24,574 nucleotides of DNA from Nitriliruptoraceae bacterium (GTDB taxonomy: Bacteria > Actinomycetota > Nitriliruptoria > Nitriliruptorales > Nitriliruptoraceae). A program made the translations under genes and the position numbers. Under the pieces are notes generated by a model that made no database searches, was not told the DNA's origin, and worked only from the letters and a program-made list of their open reading frames with translations. The DNA lies in NCBI GenBank assembly GCA_007121975.1, contig SKJO01000069.1, forward strand, positions 1 through 24,574, written 5' to 3'. The stretch's first letter is position 1. Each line of letters starts with the position of its first letter. Shown here in pieces: positions 1 to 8,818 of this stretch.

Positions 1-354
1 GACCGTTTCACCCAGGTGGTCGACAACCTGCTGTCCAACGCCGTGAAGTTCTCTCCGGCCCGGGCCGGTGCGGTGGTCAGCGTGGCCTGTGCCCGTGACG
101 ACGGGCACGTCTGGCTCGGGGTACAGGACGAGGGGGTGGGGATGGCCCCCGAGGTGGTCGCCCGGGTGTTCGAGCCCTTCACCCGCGGGGATCAGCACGC
201 GACCGACGGGGAGCGCAGCTCCGGGCTGGGTCTGGCCATCGCTCGCTCGATCATCGCCGCCCACGGCGGCCGGATCGACGTGGACAGCGAGCCGGGCAAG
301 GGCGCGTGCATCGAGGTGCGCATCCCGGTCGACGGCCCGGACGCGGGAGCGTGA
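1..354 (+). CDS. Sensor histidine kinase, C-terminal part (5' end outside window)
   Basis: This is the ATP-binding end of a two-component sensor histidine kinase; the reading frame is open from base 1, so the sensor and phosphoacceptor domains lie upstream. In the 117 visible residues the HATPase_c motifs appear in order: the N box (DNLLSNAVKFSP), the G1 box (DEGVGM), an F box (FEPFTRG) and the G2 box (SSGLGLAIA). The KFSP form of the N box and the short tail are usual for HisKA-type kinases. The gene ends in TGA and is convergent with the next gene, 24 bases apart. No response regulator is in the window, so the signal and partner are unknown. A PAS- or GAF-containing kinase would be typical, but this cannot be seen. 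Confidence 0.93.
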   Translation, partial: DRFTQVVDNLLSNAVKFSPARAGAVVSVACARDDGHVWLGVQDEGVGMAPEVVARVFEPFTRGDQHATDGERSSGLGLAIARSIIAAHGGRIDVDSEPGKGACIEVRIPVDGPDAGA

Positions 355-369
355 GCTCCGGTCGGAGCT
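354..369. terminator. Short hairpin in a convergent gap, possible two-way terminator
   Basis: A perfect 6-bp inverted repeat (AGCTCC, four-base loop, GGAGCT) begins at the last base of the kinase stop codon and fills the gap between two convergent genes. There is no T-run. Its location suggests a U-less terminator, but the stem is short. Confidence 0.35.
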
Positions 370-378
370 GTGCCGGGA

Positions 379-1146
379 TCACCGGCCGGTGCGCAACTGC
401 AGGGTGCCGAGCGCAACGTTGGCCTCGAGGTCGATGACCGGCTCGCCCGGCGCGGTGGTGTGCACGGCCCCGTCGCGGGTCACGAACCCGTCGCCGAGTT
501 CCCGGCTGCCCAGCGTGGACGTCGCCGAGATCCGGGCCGGCCGGTCGCCGGGCAGCACCACGCGTACCGCCGACATCCCTGCGGAGATGCGTACGGCGAG
601 GTGGCGGCGCAGCTCCCCGGTGAGCCCCAACGAGAGGTTGGCCGCCCCGCCGTCGACACGCAGGCGTGCCGCCGCCAGGTTGCCGAGCCCGACCGCGTCC
701 AGCCCGCCGGCCCCGACCTGGAGTCGGACCTCGTCGGCGTCCACCGGGTTGGGTGCGGCCACCCGCACGTCGACCGCGCCCGCGCCCGCACGCAGCGACA
801 GGCCGCGCAGGGGCAACCCCGTCAGGTCGAGGTCGACGTCGCTGGCGCCGGTGTCGAGCTCGAGCCGGAAGGCCCGGGAGGCGCCGAGCGACAGCCGGCA
901 GGTCGGCACGCCCTCGAGCAGGCCGACCGCCCGGTCCAGGGACCGGTCCTGGCTCAGCGTCACGCAGCTGCCCTCGACGTGCAGGCGGACCGGATCGCGA
1001 CCGCCCGGGTCGTGGTAGCTGCCCTCGGCCCAGCCGTCGACGGCGCCGGGACCCACCCGCAGGCGGCAGGCACCCAGCTGCAACCGCAGCAGGGGGTCGT
1101 CGACCTCGAGGTCGGGGATCCGGATGGGGGTGTCCGTGGGAGCCAT
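379..1146 (-). CDS. Toast-rack-fold (LiaF/DUF4097-like) protein, function unknown
   Basis: A protein of 255 residues without signal peptide or membrane segment. The N-terminal part (about residues 18-70: LGACRLRVGPGAVDG, then a short GSYH strand) resembles the Toast_rack_N domain. The rest is a long series of short beta strands with repeated L-x-L-x-x-G-A/G patterns (LSLGAS, LQVGAG, LRVDGG), as in the DUF4097/LiaF-C type beta-helix. In LiaF-like proteins this fold senses cell-envelope stress and is joined to membrane helices; here it stands alone and is probably cytoplasmic. It starts 14 bases after the stop of the diguanylate cyclase on the same strand (AGGAT as ribosome binding site), so the two are probably co-transcribed. 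The family call is from pattern; the role is unknown. Confidence 0.8.
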   Translation of the reverse strand: MAPTDTPIRIPDLEVDDPLLRLQLGACRLRVGPGAVDGWAEGSYHDPGGRDPVRLHVEGSCVTLSQDRSLDRAVGLLEGVPTCRLSLGASRAFRLELDTGASDVDLDLTGLPLRGLSLRAGAGAVDVRVAAPNPVDADEVRLQVGAGGLDAVGLGNLAAARLRVDGGAANLSLGLTGELRRHLAVRISAGMSAVRVVLPGDRPARISATSTLGSRELGDGFVTRDGAVHTTAPGEPVIDLEANVALGTLQLRTGR

Positions 1147-1160
1147 GGGGCGATCCTGCG

Positions 1161-2744
1161 TCAGTCCGGTGCGCGGCGGGTGTGCTTGTCGGCATACATG
1201 CGCTGATCGGCGGTCGCGAGCACGGCGGTCGGATCGTCTCCGGGGGCGGCGATGGCCGTCCCGGCCGACAGCCCGACGCGGGCGCTGCCCACCGACAGGC
1301 GGATCGGCCGCTCCACCGAGTCGCGCACGCGGGCGATCAACTCGTCGAGCTGCCGGGGGTCGCGCGCGTCGCGCACCAGCAGCAGGAACTCGTCTCCGCC
1401 GAGGCGTGCGGCCAGGTCCGAGCTTCGTACGGTGCGGCTCAGGCGCCGGCTCACGGTCAGCAGCAGCTCGTCGCCGGCGGCGTGCCCCAGCTCGTCGTTG
1501 ATCGCCTTGAACCCGTCGAGGTCGAGGTAGACCAGCCCGACCGGCACCTCGGGCAGCGTGTCTTCGAGCCAGGCCATCGCCGCGTCACGGCGCACCAGAC
1601 CGGTGAGGTCGTCGTGGTCGGCACGGTGCGCGAGTCGCAGCTCCTCGTGCTTGCGCCGCGTGATGTCGGTCCAGGTGATCACCGCACCCTGGGCGGCGGT
1701 GAGCTCGGCGGCGCGGACCAGCCACCACCGCATCCCATCGTCGGTCATCGCGGCCAGCTCGATCTCCTCGGGATCGTGGGCCACGGCCGGGTCGAGAACC
1801 CGCTGGACGAGCCCGTCGAGTGACCGGGCCCCGAACTCGTCGGGCCAGCCGGTGACCAGTCCGCCCGGGGAGGTTTCGTCACCGACGAGGTCCAGCAGTG
1901 CCTCGTAGGCGGCGTTGGCGTGCAGGGGGCGGGCCTCGTTGTCGACCACCAGGGTCGGGTCCTGCAGCGCGTCGACGATGGCGTAGGCGAAGCGCTCCCG
2001 GTTGGCGGCGAGCTCGCTGGCCGCGATCGCATCGGTGACGTCCTCGATGGTGACCACGACCCCGAGCTCGGTGTCGTCGCGGCCGGTCAGTGGTGCGGTG
2101 CGCAGGGCCCCGTGCCGTCCCGACGGCAGCCGGATGGTCGGCCCGGGACGGTCCGGGTCCGGCTCGAGCGAAAGGTGCCCGGCGACCTCGGCGGTGTCCT
2201 CGTCGTCGAGCTGGGTCAGCCACCGGTCGCCGACGAGCTCGTCGTAGGTCGCGTCGAACAGCCGCTCGAGGGTCGCGTTGGCGTAGACCAGGCTGCCGTC
2301 CCGGCCGAGGTGGGCGATGCCGGTGGGCGAGGAGTCGGCCACCGCTCCCAGCGTCTGGCCGATGGCCCGCTTGACCGCGAGGAAGTGGCTGATCTCGCCC
2401 GCGTCGTCGCGCAGCGGGGTGATCACCATCTCGTCGGTGTACAGCGTGCCGTCGCGCCGCTTGTTGACCAGCTCGCCCCGCCAGATCTCCCCGCGCAGCA
2501 CCGTGTCCCACAGTTCGCGGTAGAAGTCCCGGTCCTGGAGCCCCGAACTGAGCAGCTGCGGGGTGCCCCCGACCGCCTCCGCGGCGCTGTAGCCGGTGAC
2601 CTCGGTGAACGCCGGGTTGACGTAGACGATCCGGCCCGAGGTGTCGGTGATGACGACCATGTCGCTGAGCGTTTCGAGCGCCATCGACGCCAGGCCTGCC
2701 GGTGCCTCGGGGAGTCTGGGTGGCTCGGTGGGTGGTGAGGTCAC
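1161..2744 (-). CDS. PAS-PAS-PAS-GGDEF diguanylate cyclase
   Basis: It makes the second messenger c-di-GMP from two GTP. With the GTG start at 2742-2744 (GGAG eight bases upstream) it has 527 residues; a longer GTG start at 2822 would add 26 poorly conserved residues and lacks a good ribosome binding site. Three PAS-type sensor modules are readable, at about residues 21-130 (GRIVYVNPAFTEVTGYS), 132-242 and 245-365 (each ending in an I/W-x-D-I/V-T motif), then a GGDEF domain at about 368-527. The catalytic GGDEF is intact (449-453) and an RxxD inhibitory site (RSSD, 440-443) lies exactly five residues before it, so product feedback is expected. No EAL domain and no membrane helices are present, so it is likely a soluble enzyme. 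The signal sensed is unknown; the first PAS resembles redox/FAD or ligand types. Confidence 0.95.
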   Translation of the reverse strand: MTSPPTEPPRLPEAPAGLASMALETLSDMVVITDTSGRIVYVNPAFTEVTGYSAAEAVGGTPQLLSSGLQDRDFYRELWDTVLRGEIWRGELVNKRRDGTLYTDEMVITPLRDDAGEISHFLAVKRAIGQTLGAVADSSPTGIAHLGRDGSLVYANATLERLFDATYDELVGDRWLTQLDDEDTAEVAGHLSLEPDPDRPGPTIRLPSGRHGALRTAPLTGRDDTELGVVVTIEDVTDAIAASELAANRERFAYAIVDALQDPTLVVDNEARPLHANAAYEALLDLVGDETSPGGLVTGWPDEFGARSLDGLVQRVLDPAVAHDPEEIELAAMTDDGMRWWLVRAAELTAAQGAVITWTDITRRKHEELRLAHRADHDDLTGLVRRDAAMAWLEDTLPEVPVGLVYLDLDGFKAINDELGHAAGDELLLTVSRRLSRTVRSSDLAARLGGDEFLLLVRDARDPRQLDELIARVRDSVERPIRLSVGSARVGLSAGTAIAAPGDDPTAVLATADQRMYADKHTRRAPD

Positions 2745-2837
2745 GGTGCAGACTCCACGATGCTGGCTGGATTGGGGGCAGGAGCGGGTGGCGGCGGCTC
2801 GTGGCCGGATCCCGCCCTCCACCAGCAGTCGATCAGG

Positions 2838-2843
2838 ACCCTA
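2838..2843 (-). promoter_or_regulatory. Candidate -10 element (TAGGGT) for the diguanylate cyclase
   Basis: On the minus strand TAGGGT fits the actinobacterial -10 pattern TANNNT and lies in the 156-base gap between the phosphatase and the cyclase, 93 bases before the chosen GTG. The same hexamer precedes several other genes here. No clear -35 is seen. Confidence 0.3.
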
Positions 2844-2900
2844 GGTGCCGGCGGGCGGGAGCGCCACGATCCTCCGCTGCCGATCCGGCGCTGCGGGAGG

Positions 2901-3725
2901 TCACGGCGGGTCGGTCAGCAGCGGGCCGGCCAGCTCACGCAGGGGCGTCTCGCTGGGCCCGGCGGCGGTCGCCACCGATCGCTGGGCGTAGTCGACGCCG
3001 GCCGTCAGCGGCAGGAGCGGCGGCGTGCCGAAGGTGACCACGACCCCCCCGGCGGCTTCGACGAGCACGGTCCCGGCGGCCACGTCCCAGACCTTGGGCA
3101 CGCGGGCGAGCGAGGCGGCGGCGATCCCTTCGGCGACCACGGCCAGGTCGAGCGCGGTCGAGCCCATCACCCGCGGGTTGAGCCGGATGTGGGCGGCCCG
3201 CGCCCGGCGGGCGGTGCCCGTGGTCAGCATCAGCGGCACGTGTCCGTTGCGTGCATCGCGCCAGTCCACGACCGGTCCGACGCGGATCGGCCGCCCATCG
3301 CGCCAGGCTCCGGCGCCACGCTGGCCGACGTAGCGGCGGCCGAGGACCGGCGCATCGATGATCCCGAGCACCGGGGTACCGGCGTGCGCGAGCGCGATCG
3401 ACACGCACCAGTAGGGCAGGCCGGTGGTGAAGTTGGAGGTGCCGTCGATCGGGTCGATCACCCAGCACCATTCGGTGTCGGGCACCACGGTGGTGCGTTC
3501 CTCGCTGAGCAGGCCGTGCGACGGGAACGCGGTCGTGATCGCGTGGCCGAGCCGCTCGTCGACCTCGAGGTCGATCGCGGTGACCGGGGTGCCGTCGCCC
3601 TTGGCCTCCGGGCTGACCCGTCCGGTGGTTGCCAGTAGCCGCGGTGCGAGCTCGTCGAGCGCTGCCTGCGCCACGCGGCGGGCGTGGTCGATCAGCGCGG
3701 GCTCGGACGCGGAACGCAGGGGCAC
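2901..3725 (-). CDS. Inositol monophosphatase family protein (IMPase/histidinol-phosphatase type)
   Basis: A Mg2+-dependent, Li+-sensitive-type phosphatase that removes phosphate from small sugar or polyol phosphates. It has 274 residues from the GTG at 3723-3725, which has GGGAG six bases upstream; an in-frame start at 3815 would only add an Arg/Pro-rich stretch. Family motifs are complete: KGDGTPVTAID (42-52), the metal-binding Glu in LLSEE (72-76), DPIDGTSNF (91-99) and the distal WDVAAG (213-218). These give all the usual metal ligands. Members act on inositol-1-phosphate, fructose-1,6-bisphosphate or histidinol-phosphate (HisN); the sequence alone does not decide which, and no histidine or inositol genes are nearby. 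It is divergent from the desaturase and has a TAGGGT hexamer 50 bases upstream. Confidence 0.93.
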   Translation of the reverse strand: MPLRSASEPALIDHARRVAQAALDELAPRLLATTGRVSPEAKGDGTPVTAIDLEVDERLGHAITTAFPSHGLLSEERTTVVPDTEWCWVIDPIDGTSNFTTGLPYWCVSIALAHAGTPVLGIIDAPVLGRRYVGQRGAGAWRDGRPIRVGPVVDWRDARNGHVPLMLTTGTARRARAAHIRLNPRVMGSTALDLAVVAEGIAAASLARVPKVWDVAAGTVLVEAAGGVVVTFGTPPLLPLTAGVDYAQRSVATAAGPSETPLRELAGPLLTDPP

Positions 3726-3775
3726 CGTGGGCTCCCGGTCGGGTGGGCTCGCCCGGCGTCGCGCGGGCGGCCGCA

Positions 3776-3781
3776 ACCCTA
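3776..3781 (-). promoter_or_regulatory. Candidate -10 element (TAGGGT) for the IMPase-family gene
   Basis: TAGGGT on the minus strand lies 50 bases before the GTG start, in an otherwise GC-rich upstream region. It matches TANNNT and recurs before other genes in this window. No convincing -35 is visible. Confidence 0.35.
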
Positions 3782-3820
3782 CCCGCTGGCCTCCGGGTCT
3801 CCGGTCGGTTCGCATGTTCG

Positions 3821-3850
3821 GTTACGTACGGGTAAGTTACGCATCCGTAG
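3821..3850 (+). promoter_or_regulatory. Candidate operator/promoter of the desaturase gene
   Basis: This 30-base stretch is much less GC-rich than its surroundings. It carries a direct repeat GTTACG at 3821 and 3836 (15-base period) and an imperfect inverted repeat TACGG (3827-3831) / CCGTA (3845-3849), 7 of 10 positions symmetrical. A possible -10 (TAAGTT, 3833-3838) lies inside it. TetR-type regulators bind such palindromes, and a TetR gene follows the desaturase, so it may be that regulator's site. The binding is inference. Confidence 0.4.
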
Positions 3851-3864
3851 ATGTCAGGGGAGCA

Positions 3865-3909
3865 GCGGGTCCGTGGCTGCCGGGGGAGAGCCGGCCGCCA
3901 CGGACCCGC
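3865..3909 (+). repeat. Strong stem-loop in the desaturase leader
   Basis: Perfect 13-base inverted repeat: GCGGGTCCGTGGC (3865-3877) and its reverse complement (3897-3909). After one mismatch a further 5 bp pair (3879-3883 with 3891-3895), leaving the seven-base loop GGGAGAG. It lies between the proposed promoter and the ATG, ending 34 bases before it. It could be an mRNA-stabilising 5' hairpin, an attenuator, or a roadblock. No T-run follows it. Confidence 0.7.
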
Positions 3910-3943
3910 CCCGTAGGCCACCCACCGCACCGAAGGCGCGACT

Positions 3944-4927
3944 ATGGCGCAGCTCACCGTCCCACCCGGCCCCCGGGATGAGACCCCGACGCTGCGGGGC
4001 ATCACCCTGGCCGAGCCCCGGGCCCTGTTCTGGCAGCGGGTGTCGCTGGCCGCGATCACCATCGCCCCCCTGCTCGCGCTCGTCGCCGTCATCGTCGGGT
4101 GGTGGGGCCGGGGGATCAGTGCCGTGGACCTCGGGCTGCTGCTCGGCTTCTACGTCGTGTCCGGGCTCGGCATCACGGTGGGCTTCCACCGCCTGTTCAC
4201 CCACCAGAGCTTCCGCGCCCACCGCACGGTGCGCGTCGCGCTCGCGGTGGCCGGATCGCTGGCGATCCAAGGGTCGGTGACCGACTGGGTCGCCACCCAC
4301 CGGCGCCACCACGCCTACTCCGACCGGCCCGGTGATCCACACTCTCCGCACGTGGATGCCAGCGGGGGACCGATGGGCATCCTGCGTGGCCTGTGGTACG
4401 CGCATGTCGGCTGGCTGTTCGCCCCGGACGTCACGGTCGCGGAGGCCTGGGCCCCGGACCTGCTGCGCGATGAGGACGTGCAGCGGGTGTCGCGCGCCTT
4501 CCCCTGGCTGGTGCTGGTCTCGGTCCTGCTCCCGGGGGTGCTCGGCGGGCTGCTGAGCGGCTCGCTGGCGGGGGCTGCCTCGGGACTGCTGTGGGGCGGG
4601 TTGGTCCGCATCGCACTGCTGCACCACGTCACGTGGTCGATCAACTCGATCTGCCATGTGTTCGGCACCCGTCCCTTCGAGTCCCACGACGAGGCCCGCA
4701 ACAACGCGCCCATGGCGCTGCTGGGGTTCGGTGAGGGCTGGCACAACGCCCACCACGCCTTCCCGGCCTCGGCCCGCCACGGTCTGCGGTGGTGGGAACT
4801 GGACGTCTCCTACCTCGTGATCCGTGGGCTTGCGCTGGTGGGACTGGTCCGCGACATCAAGGTCCCGAGTCCCACCCAGCTGGCACGGCGCACCCGGACC
4901 CGCGAAGCCCGGGCACCCGCGTCGTGA
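3944..4927 (+). CDS. Membrane acyl-lipid/acyl-CoA fatty acid desaturase
   Basis: Integral membrane di-iron desaturase of the stearoyl-CoA (delta-9) type; it introduces a double bond into fatty acyl chains and so adjusts membrane fluidity. The 327 residues carry the three histidine boxes: H82RLFTH87 (HxxxxH), H119RRHH123 (HxxHH) and H267NAHH271 (HxxHH), with the additional NSICH segment at 234-238. Hydrophobic segments lie near residues 33-53, 61-80, 97-110, 186-215 and 217-232. The ATG has GAAGG upstream. It is followed 64 bases later by a FasR-like TetR gene, which supports control by fatty-acyl signals. Whether the substrate is acyl-CoA or a lipid cannot be told; mycobacterial DesA3 is the closest described type I can name. 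Confidence 0.95.
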   Translation: MAQLTVPPGPRDETPTLRGITLAEPRALFWQRVSLAAITIAPLLALVAVIVGWWGRGISAVDLGLLLGFYVVSGLGITVGFHRLFTHQSFRAHRTVRVALAVAGSLAIQGSVTDWVATHRRHHAYSDRPGDPHSPHVDASGGPMGILRGLWYAHVGWLFAPDVTVAEAWAPDLLRDEDVQRVSRAFPWLVLVSVLLPGVLGGLLSGSLAGAASGLLWGGLVRIALLHHVTWSINSICHVFGTRPFESHDEARNNAPMALLGFGEGWHNAHHAFPASARHGLRWWELDVSYLVIRGLALVGLVRDIKVPSPTQLARRTRTREARAPAS

Positions 4928-4941
4928 TCGGCATCGCCGCG

Positions 4942-4947
4942 TAGGCT
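4942..4947 (+). promoter_or_regulatory. Candidate -10 element (TAGGCT) for the TetR gene
   Basis: TAGGCT lies in the 64-base gap after the desaturase, 44 bases before the TetR ATG. If used, the regulator has its own promoter besides read-through from the desaturase. No -35 is apparent. Confidence 0.3.
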
Positions 4948-4991
4948 CGGGGGTGGCGCCCGGCGGCGGCGCCCCGGGCCGAGGAGCGCGC

Positions 4992-5605
4992 ATGGGTGCC
5001 GACAAGCGGGTGCGGATGAGCGCCGAACAGCGGCGCGAGCAGTTGGTGGGCGTGGCCCGCTCGGTGTTCGCCGAGCGCGGCTACGAGGCCGCTACGGTCG
5101 AGGAGATCGCGGAGCGGGCCGGGGTGTCCAAGCCGGTGCTCTACCAGCACTTCGGGGGCAAGGAAGGCGTCTACGCCGTGGTGGTCGACCGTGAGGTGCG
5201 GACCCTGACCGCGTCGATCGGCACGGCTTTCGAGTCCGAGCGGCCGCGCCAGGTCGCCGAGGCCGCCGCCGAGGCGTTCCTGACCTACGTCGAGGAGCGC
5301 GAGGAGGGGTTCCGGGTGCTGCTGCGCGACGCACCCATCGGCATCACCGGCGGGTCGTTCGCCTCGGTCATCACCGCGGTCGCCGAGCGCGCCGAGCGCT
5401 CGCTGGTCGCCGGGTTCTCCGAGCGGGGCTTCGACGCCGAGGCGGCGCCGATGTACGCGGTCATGCTCGTCGGAGCGGTGGCACTGGTCGGAGAGTGGTG
5501 GCTCGAGCATCCGGGCCTGGGCCGTGACGAAGTGGTGGCCCACGTCATGAACCTGCTCTGGCTCGGGCTGCGCGGACTGACCCCCGATCCCCTCGAGGGC
5601 CGCTC

Positions 5606-5609
<4 letters not shown>
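4992..5609 (+). CDS. TetR-family regulator, FasR-like
   Basis: DNA-binding regulator of 205 residues. The TetR helix-turn-helix is at about residues 35-56 (VEEIAERAGVSKPVLYQHF), followed by GGKEGVYAVVVDRE. From memory, that last stretch closely matches FasR of mycobacteria (Rv3208), an acyl-CoA-sensing activator of fatty acid synthase genes; this is a resemblance, not a search result. The C-terminal ligand domain contains two hydrophobic helices (about 155-166 and 185-195). The ATG at 4992 has GAGGAG five bases upstream; longer in-frame versions would run into the desaturase. Its place beside the desaturase supports a role in membrane-lipid control. Its stop overlaps the start of the next gene (ATGA), so the two are translationally coupled. 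Confidence 0.9.
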
Positions 5610-6418
<809 letters not shown>

Positions 6419-7826
6419 GGAGGAGCGCGCAGCGGGTCGGGTCCGTCGTCGTCTCGGTGGTGCACGAGGAAGCGGCGGGTCCAGGTGTCGACGATCTCGT
6501 GGACGCGGTCGGGGGCGAGTTCGCCGGTCAGCCCCAGACGTGGAGCCAGCGGGGAGAGGTAGCGCAGGACCGTCACGTCCTCGTGCCGCGTACCCATGAT
6601 CGTCACCCGACCCTGTCCGGCCGTCGAGGCGGCGTGCAGGCGACGCAGGCGCACGGCGTTGTCGTTGTCGGCCCACTCCTCGCTCACCAGCGACAGCAGC
6701 GGGACCTCGAGCCCCCCACCGATCACCGCGTCGGGTACCGGCTCGACCCATGGGTCGAAGCCGATCACGGTGTGGCAGCGCGGATCCGTGGCGCAGTGCA
6801 GGATCGCCGCTCCACCCCCCGTCGAGTGGCCGAGCACGGCGATGCGTCCGAGGTCGAGCCGGTCGGTGAGCGGTTCGACCCCGACCTGCTCGAGATGGTC
6901 CAGGGTGGTGGCGATGTCGTCGGCGAACATCGCCACGAGCCGCTCGGACGCGGCGTCGCGGACGTCGGCGGGCACGTCGTCGGGCAGGGCTGCCGGATCA
7001 TGGCCCACGACCTCGCCGTCGGGGAACACGGTGGCCATCGAACCGTAGGTGTGGTCGATGGCCACGACGACGTTGCCGTGGCTGGCCAGCGACTCGACCA
7101 GGTCGAGCTGCGCGGTGCGGAACCCCGTCCAGCCGTGCGACAGCACCACCACCGGGAGTCGGGCCTGCTCGTCGCGGCCGACCTGGCCGTTGGATATCGG
7201 TGCGGCTCCCGCCACGGCGTTGGTCACCACTCCATCGAGGTGACCGAGCGCGAAGCGCGGCAGACCGAGCTCAGCGGCCACCGTGCGGGTGAACTCGCCG
7301 CCCCCGGCGACCAGCGAAGCCCGCGGCGCGTCGGCATCGTCATCGAGCGCGACGGCGGGGTAGTAGAGCTGTGCCACGAGGCGGCGGTCCTCGCCGCGCC
7401 GGCTGCCGAAGCGCTCCACCCGGTCCGGGTCGGTGATCGCCACCGTGGTGGTGCCCACGGCATGCGGTCCCTGGGGGGCGGGCAGGGAGGGAACCGGCAG
7501 CGCCCAGGACAACCCGGCGCCGGTCAGGACCAGGACCAGCCCGATCACCGCCGTGCCGATGCCGCCCAGCACCGTCTCGCGCCGTCCTGCGGCCGCCAGG
7601 CTCCCGGCGACGGCGAGTGCCGCGGCGAGGTAGACGGGGATGAGCTGCCAGCGTGGTTCCCCGACCACGACCTGGACGAGCGCCGCGAGCACCGCCACCA
7701 CCGCCAACGCGATCGCGGCAGGCCGCGACCGGCGCCACGTCGTGAGCGGGCGCCCGACGGCGACCAGGGTGGTCGCCATGAGCAGCAGATCCAGGATGGG
7801 ATGAATCTCCGGGTCGAGAAACTATG

Positions 7827-7832
7827 AGGGTA
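7827..7832 (-). promoter_or_regulatory. Candidate -10 element (TACCCT) for the PAF-AH-like gene
   Basis: TACCCT on the minus strand lies in the 110-base gap between the polyphosphate kinase stop and this gene. If real, the hydrolase is transcribed apart from the kinase gene. No -35 match. Confidence 0.3.
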
Positions 7833-7889
7833 GCTCTGCGTCCGGTGGTCCTCGTGACGGCGGGGCGATCGGTGGATACGTACCGCGGG

Positions 7890-8693
7890 TCAGGGGATCG
7901 TGACCCCGGCCAGGCGTGGGTCGGCCGCCGGCAGCTGCGGGTCGAGTTGCTCGAGCGCCTCGACGAGGATCTCGGCCACGGCCACGTCACGGGCCCACCG
8001 ACGGTCGGCGGGGATCACGAACCACGGCGCGTGGGCGGTCGACGTCTCGCGGATCGCCTCCTCGTAGGCGGCCTGGTACAGCGGCCAGTCGCGGCGCGCG
8101 TCGATGTCCTCGAACTCGAACTTCCAGTTGCGCTCCGGGTCGTCGATGCGTCGCTGCAGCCGCGCGCGCTGCTCCTCGTAGGAGATGTGCAGCCAGAGCT
8201 TGCGCACCGCGGTGCCCTCGTCGGCGAGCATGCGTTCGAACTCGCGGATGTGCCGGTACCGCCGCTGCCAGACCTCGTCGGGCACCAACTGCTTGACCCG
8301 CACGACCCCGACGTCCTCGTAGTGCGAGCGGTTGAACACGCCGATGGTGCCGCGCCGCGGGACGTTGCGGTGGATGCGCCACAGGTAGTCGCGCGCGAGC
8401 TCGCCGTCGTCGGGCCGGCCGAACGGGTGCACGATGACGCCCTGGGGGTTGATCCCCTTGAAGACCCGTCGGATCATCGAGTCCTTGCCCGACGCGTCCA
8501 TCCCCTGCAGGATCAGCAGCACCGACTGCTCGCCCGCGCCGTGCAGCCGCGCCTGCAGCACGCGGATGCGGTCCTTGAGCTCCTCGAGTGCGGCGTACCC
8601 CTCCTTCTTCTTGCCCAACCCGAGCCGACTCCGGGTTTCGCGCTCCGCGAGGCGGGGATCCTCGCCCTCGCCGATCCTGAGTGCGTCGAGCAT
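7890..8693 (-). CDS. ppk2: Polyphosphate kinase 2, class III-like (polyP:nucleotide phosphotransferase)
   Basis: Soluble P-loop enzyme that moves phosphate from inorganic polyphosphate to nucleotides; class III members phosphorylate AMP and ADP and so regenerate ATP from stored polyP. The start at 8691-8693 has GGAAGG six bases upstream and gives 267 residues, the usual single-domain length. Walker A is at 64-71 (GMDASGKD), the Walker B-type FNRSHYEDV at 120-128, and the RYRHIREFERMLADEGT and AIRETS-x-x-x-APW-x-VIPA blocks match the Meiothermus-type class III enzyme as I recall it. The alternative is a class I (ADP-specific) enzyme, but the overall blocks fit class III better. It is divergent from the ATP-grasp gene; a TAGGCT hexamer lies 32 bases upstream. 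Confidence 0.95.
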   Translation of the reverse strand: MLDALRIGEGEDPRLAERETRSRLGLGKKKEGYAALEELKDRIRVLQARLHGAGEQSVLLILQGMDASGKDSMIRRVFKGINPQGVIVHPFGRPDDGELARDYLWRIHRNVPRRGTIGVFNRSHYEDVGVVRVKQLVPDEVWQRRYRHIREFERMLADEGTAVRKLWLHISYEEQRARLQRRIDDPERNWKFEFEDIDARRDWPLYQAAYEEAIRETSTAHAPWFVIPADRRWARDVAVAEILVEALEQLDPQLPAADPRLAGVTIP

Positions 8694-8725
8694 CGCTAGC
8701 CTTCCGATCGGTGGCGGCGTGATCG

Positions 8726-8731
8726 AGCCTA
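8726..8731 (-). promoter_or_regulatory. Candidate -10 element (TAGGCT) for ppk2
   Basis: TAGGCT on the minus strand, 32 bases before the ppk2 start, inside the 125-base divergent gap. It overlaps the palindrome CCTAGG, so the plus-strand ATP-grasp gene could use the same spot (TAGGCC). No -35 is seen for either direction. Confidence 0.35.
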
Positions 8732-8818
8732 GGCCTGCTGCTCGGACCACGCTTCCCGACGATCCCGTCCTGCGCCCTGACGGGTCGAACCGTTGCGTCC
8801 CCGCCCACGGAGGCAGTC

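Noticed and set aside
2745..2822. N-terminal extension of the PAS-GGDEF protein
   Set aside because: The extension has no domain and no ribosome site, while the GTG at 2744 has GGAG at eight bases.
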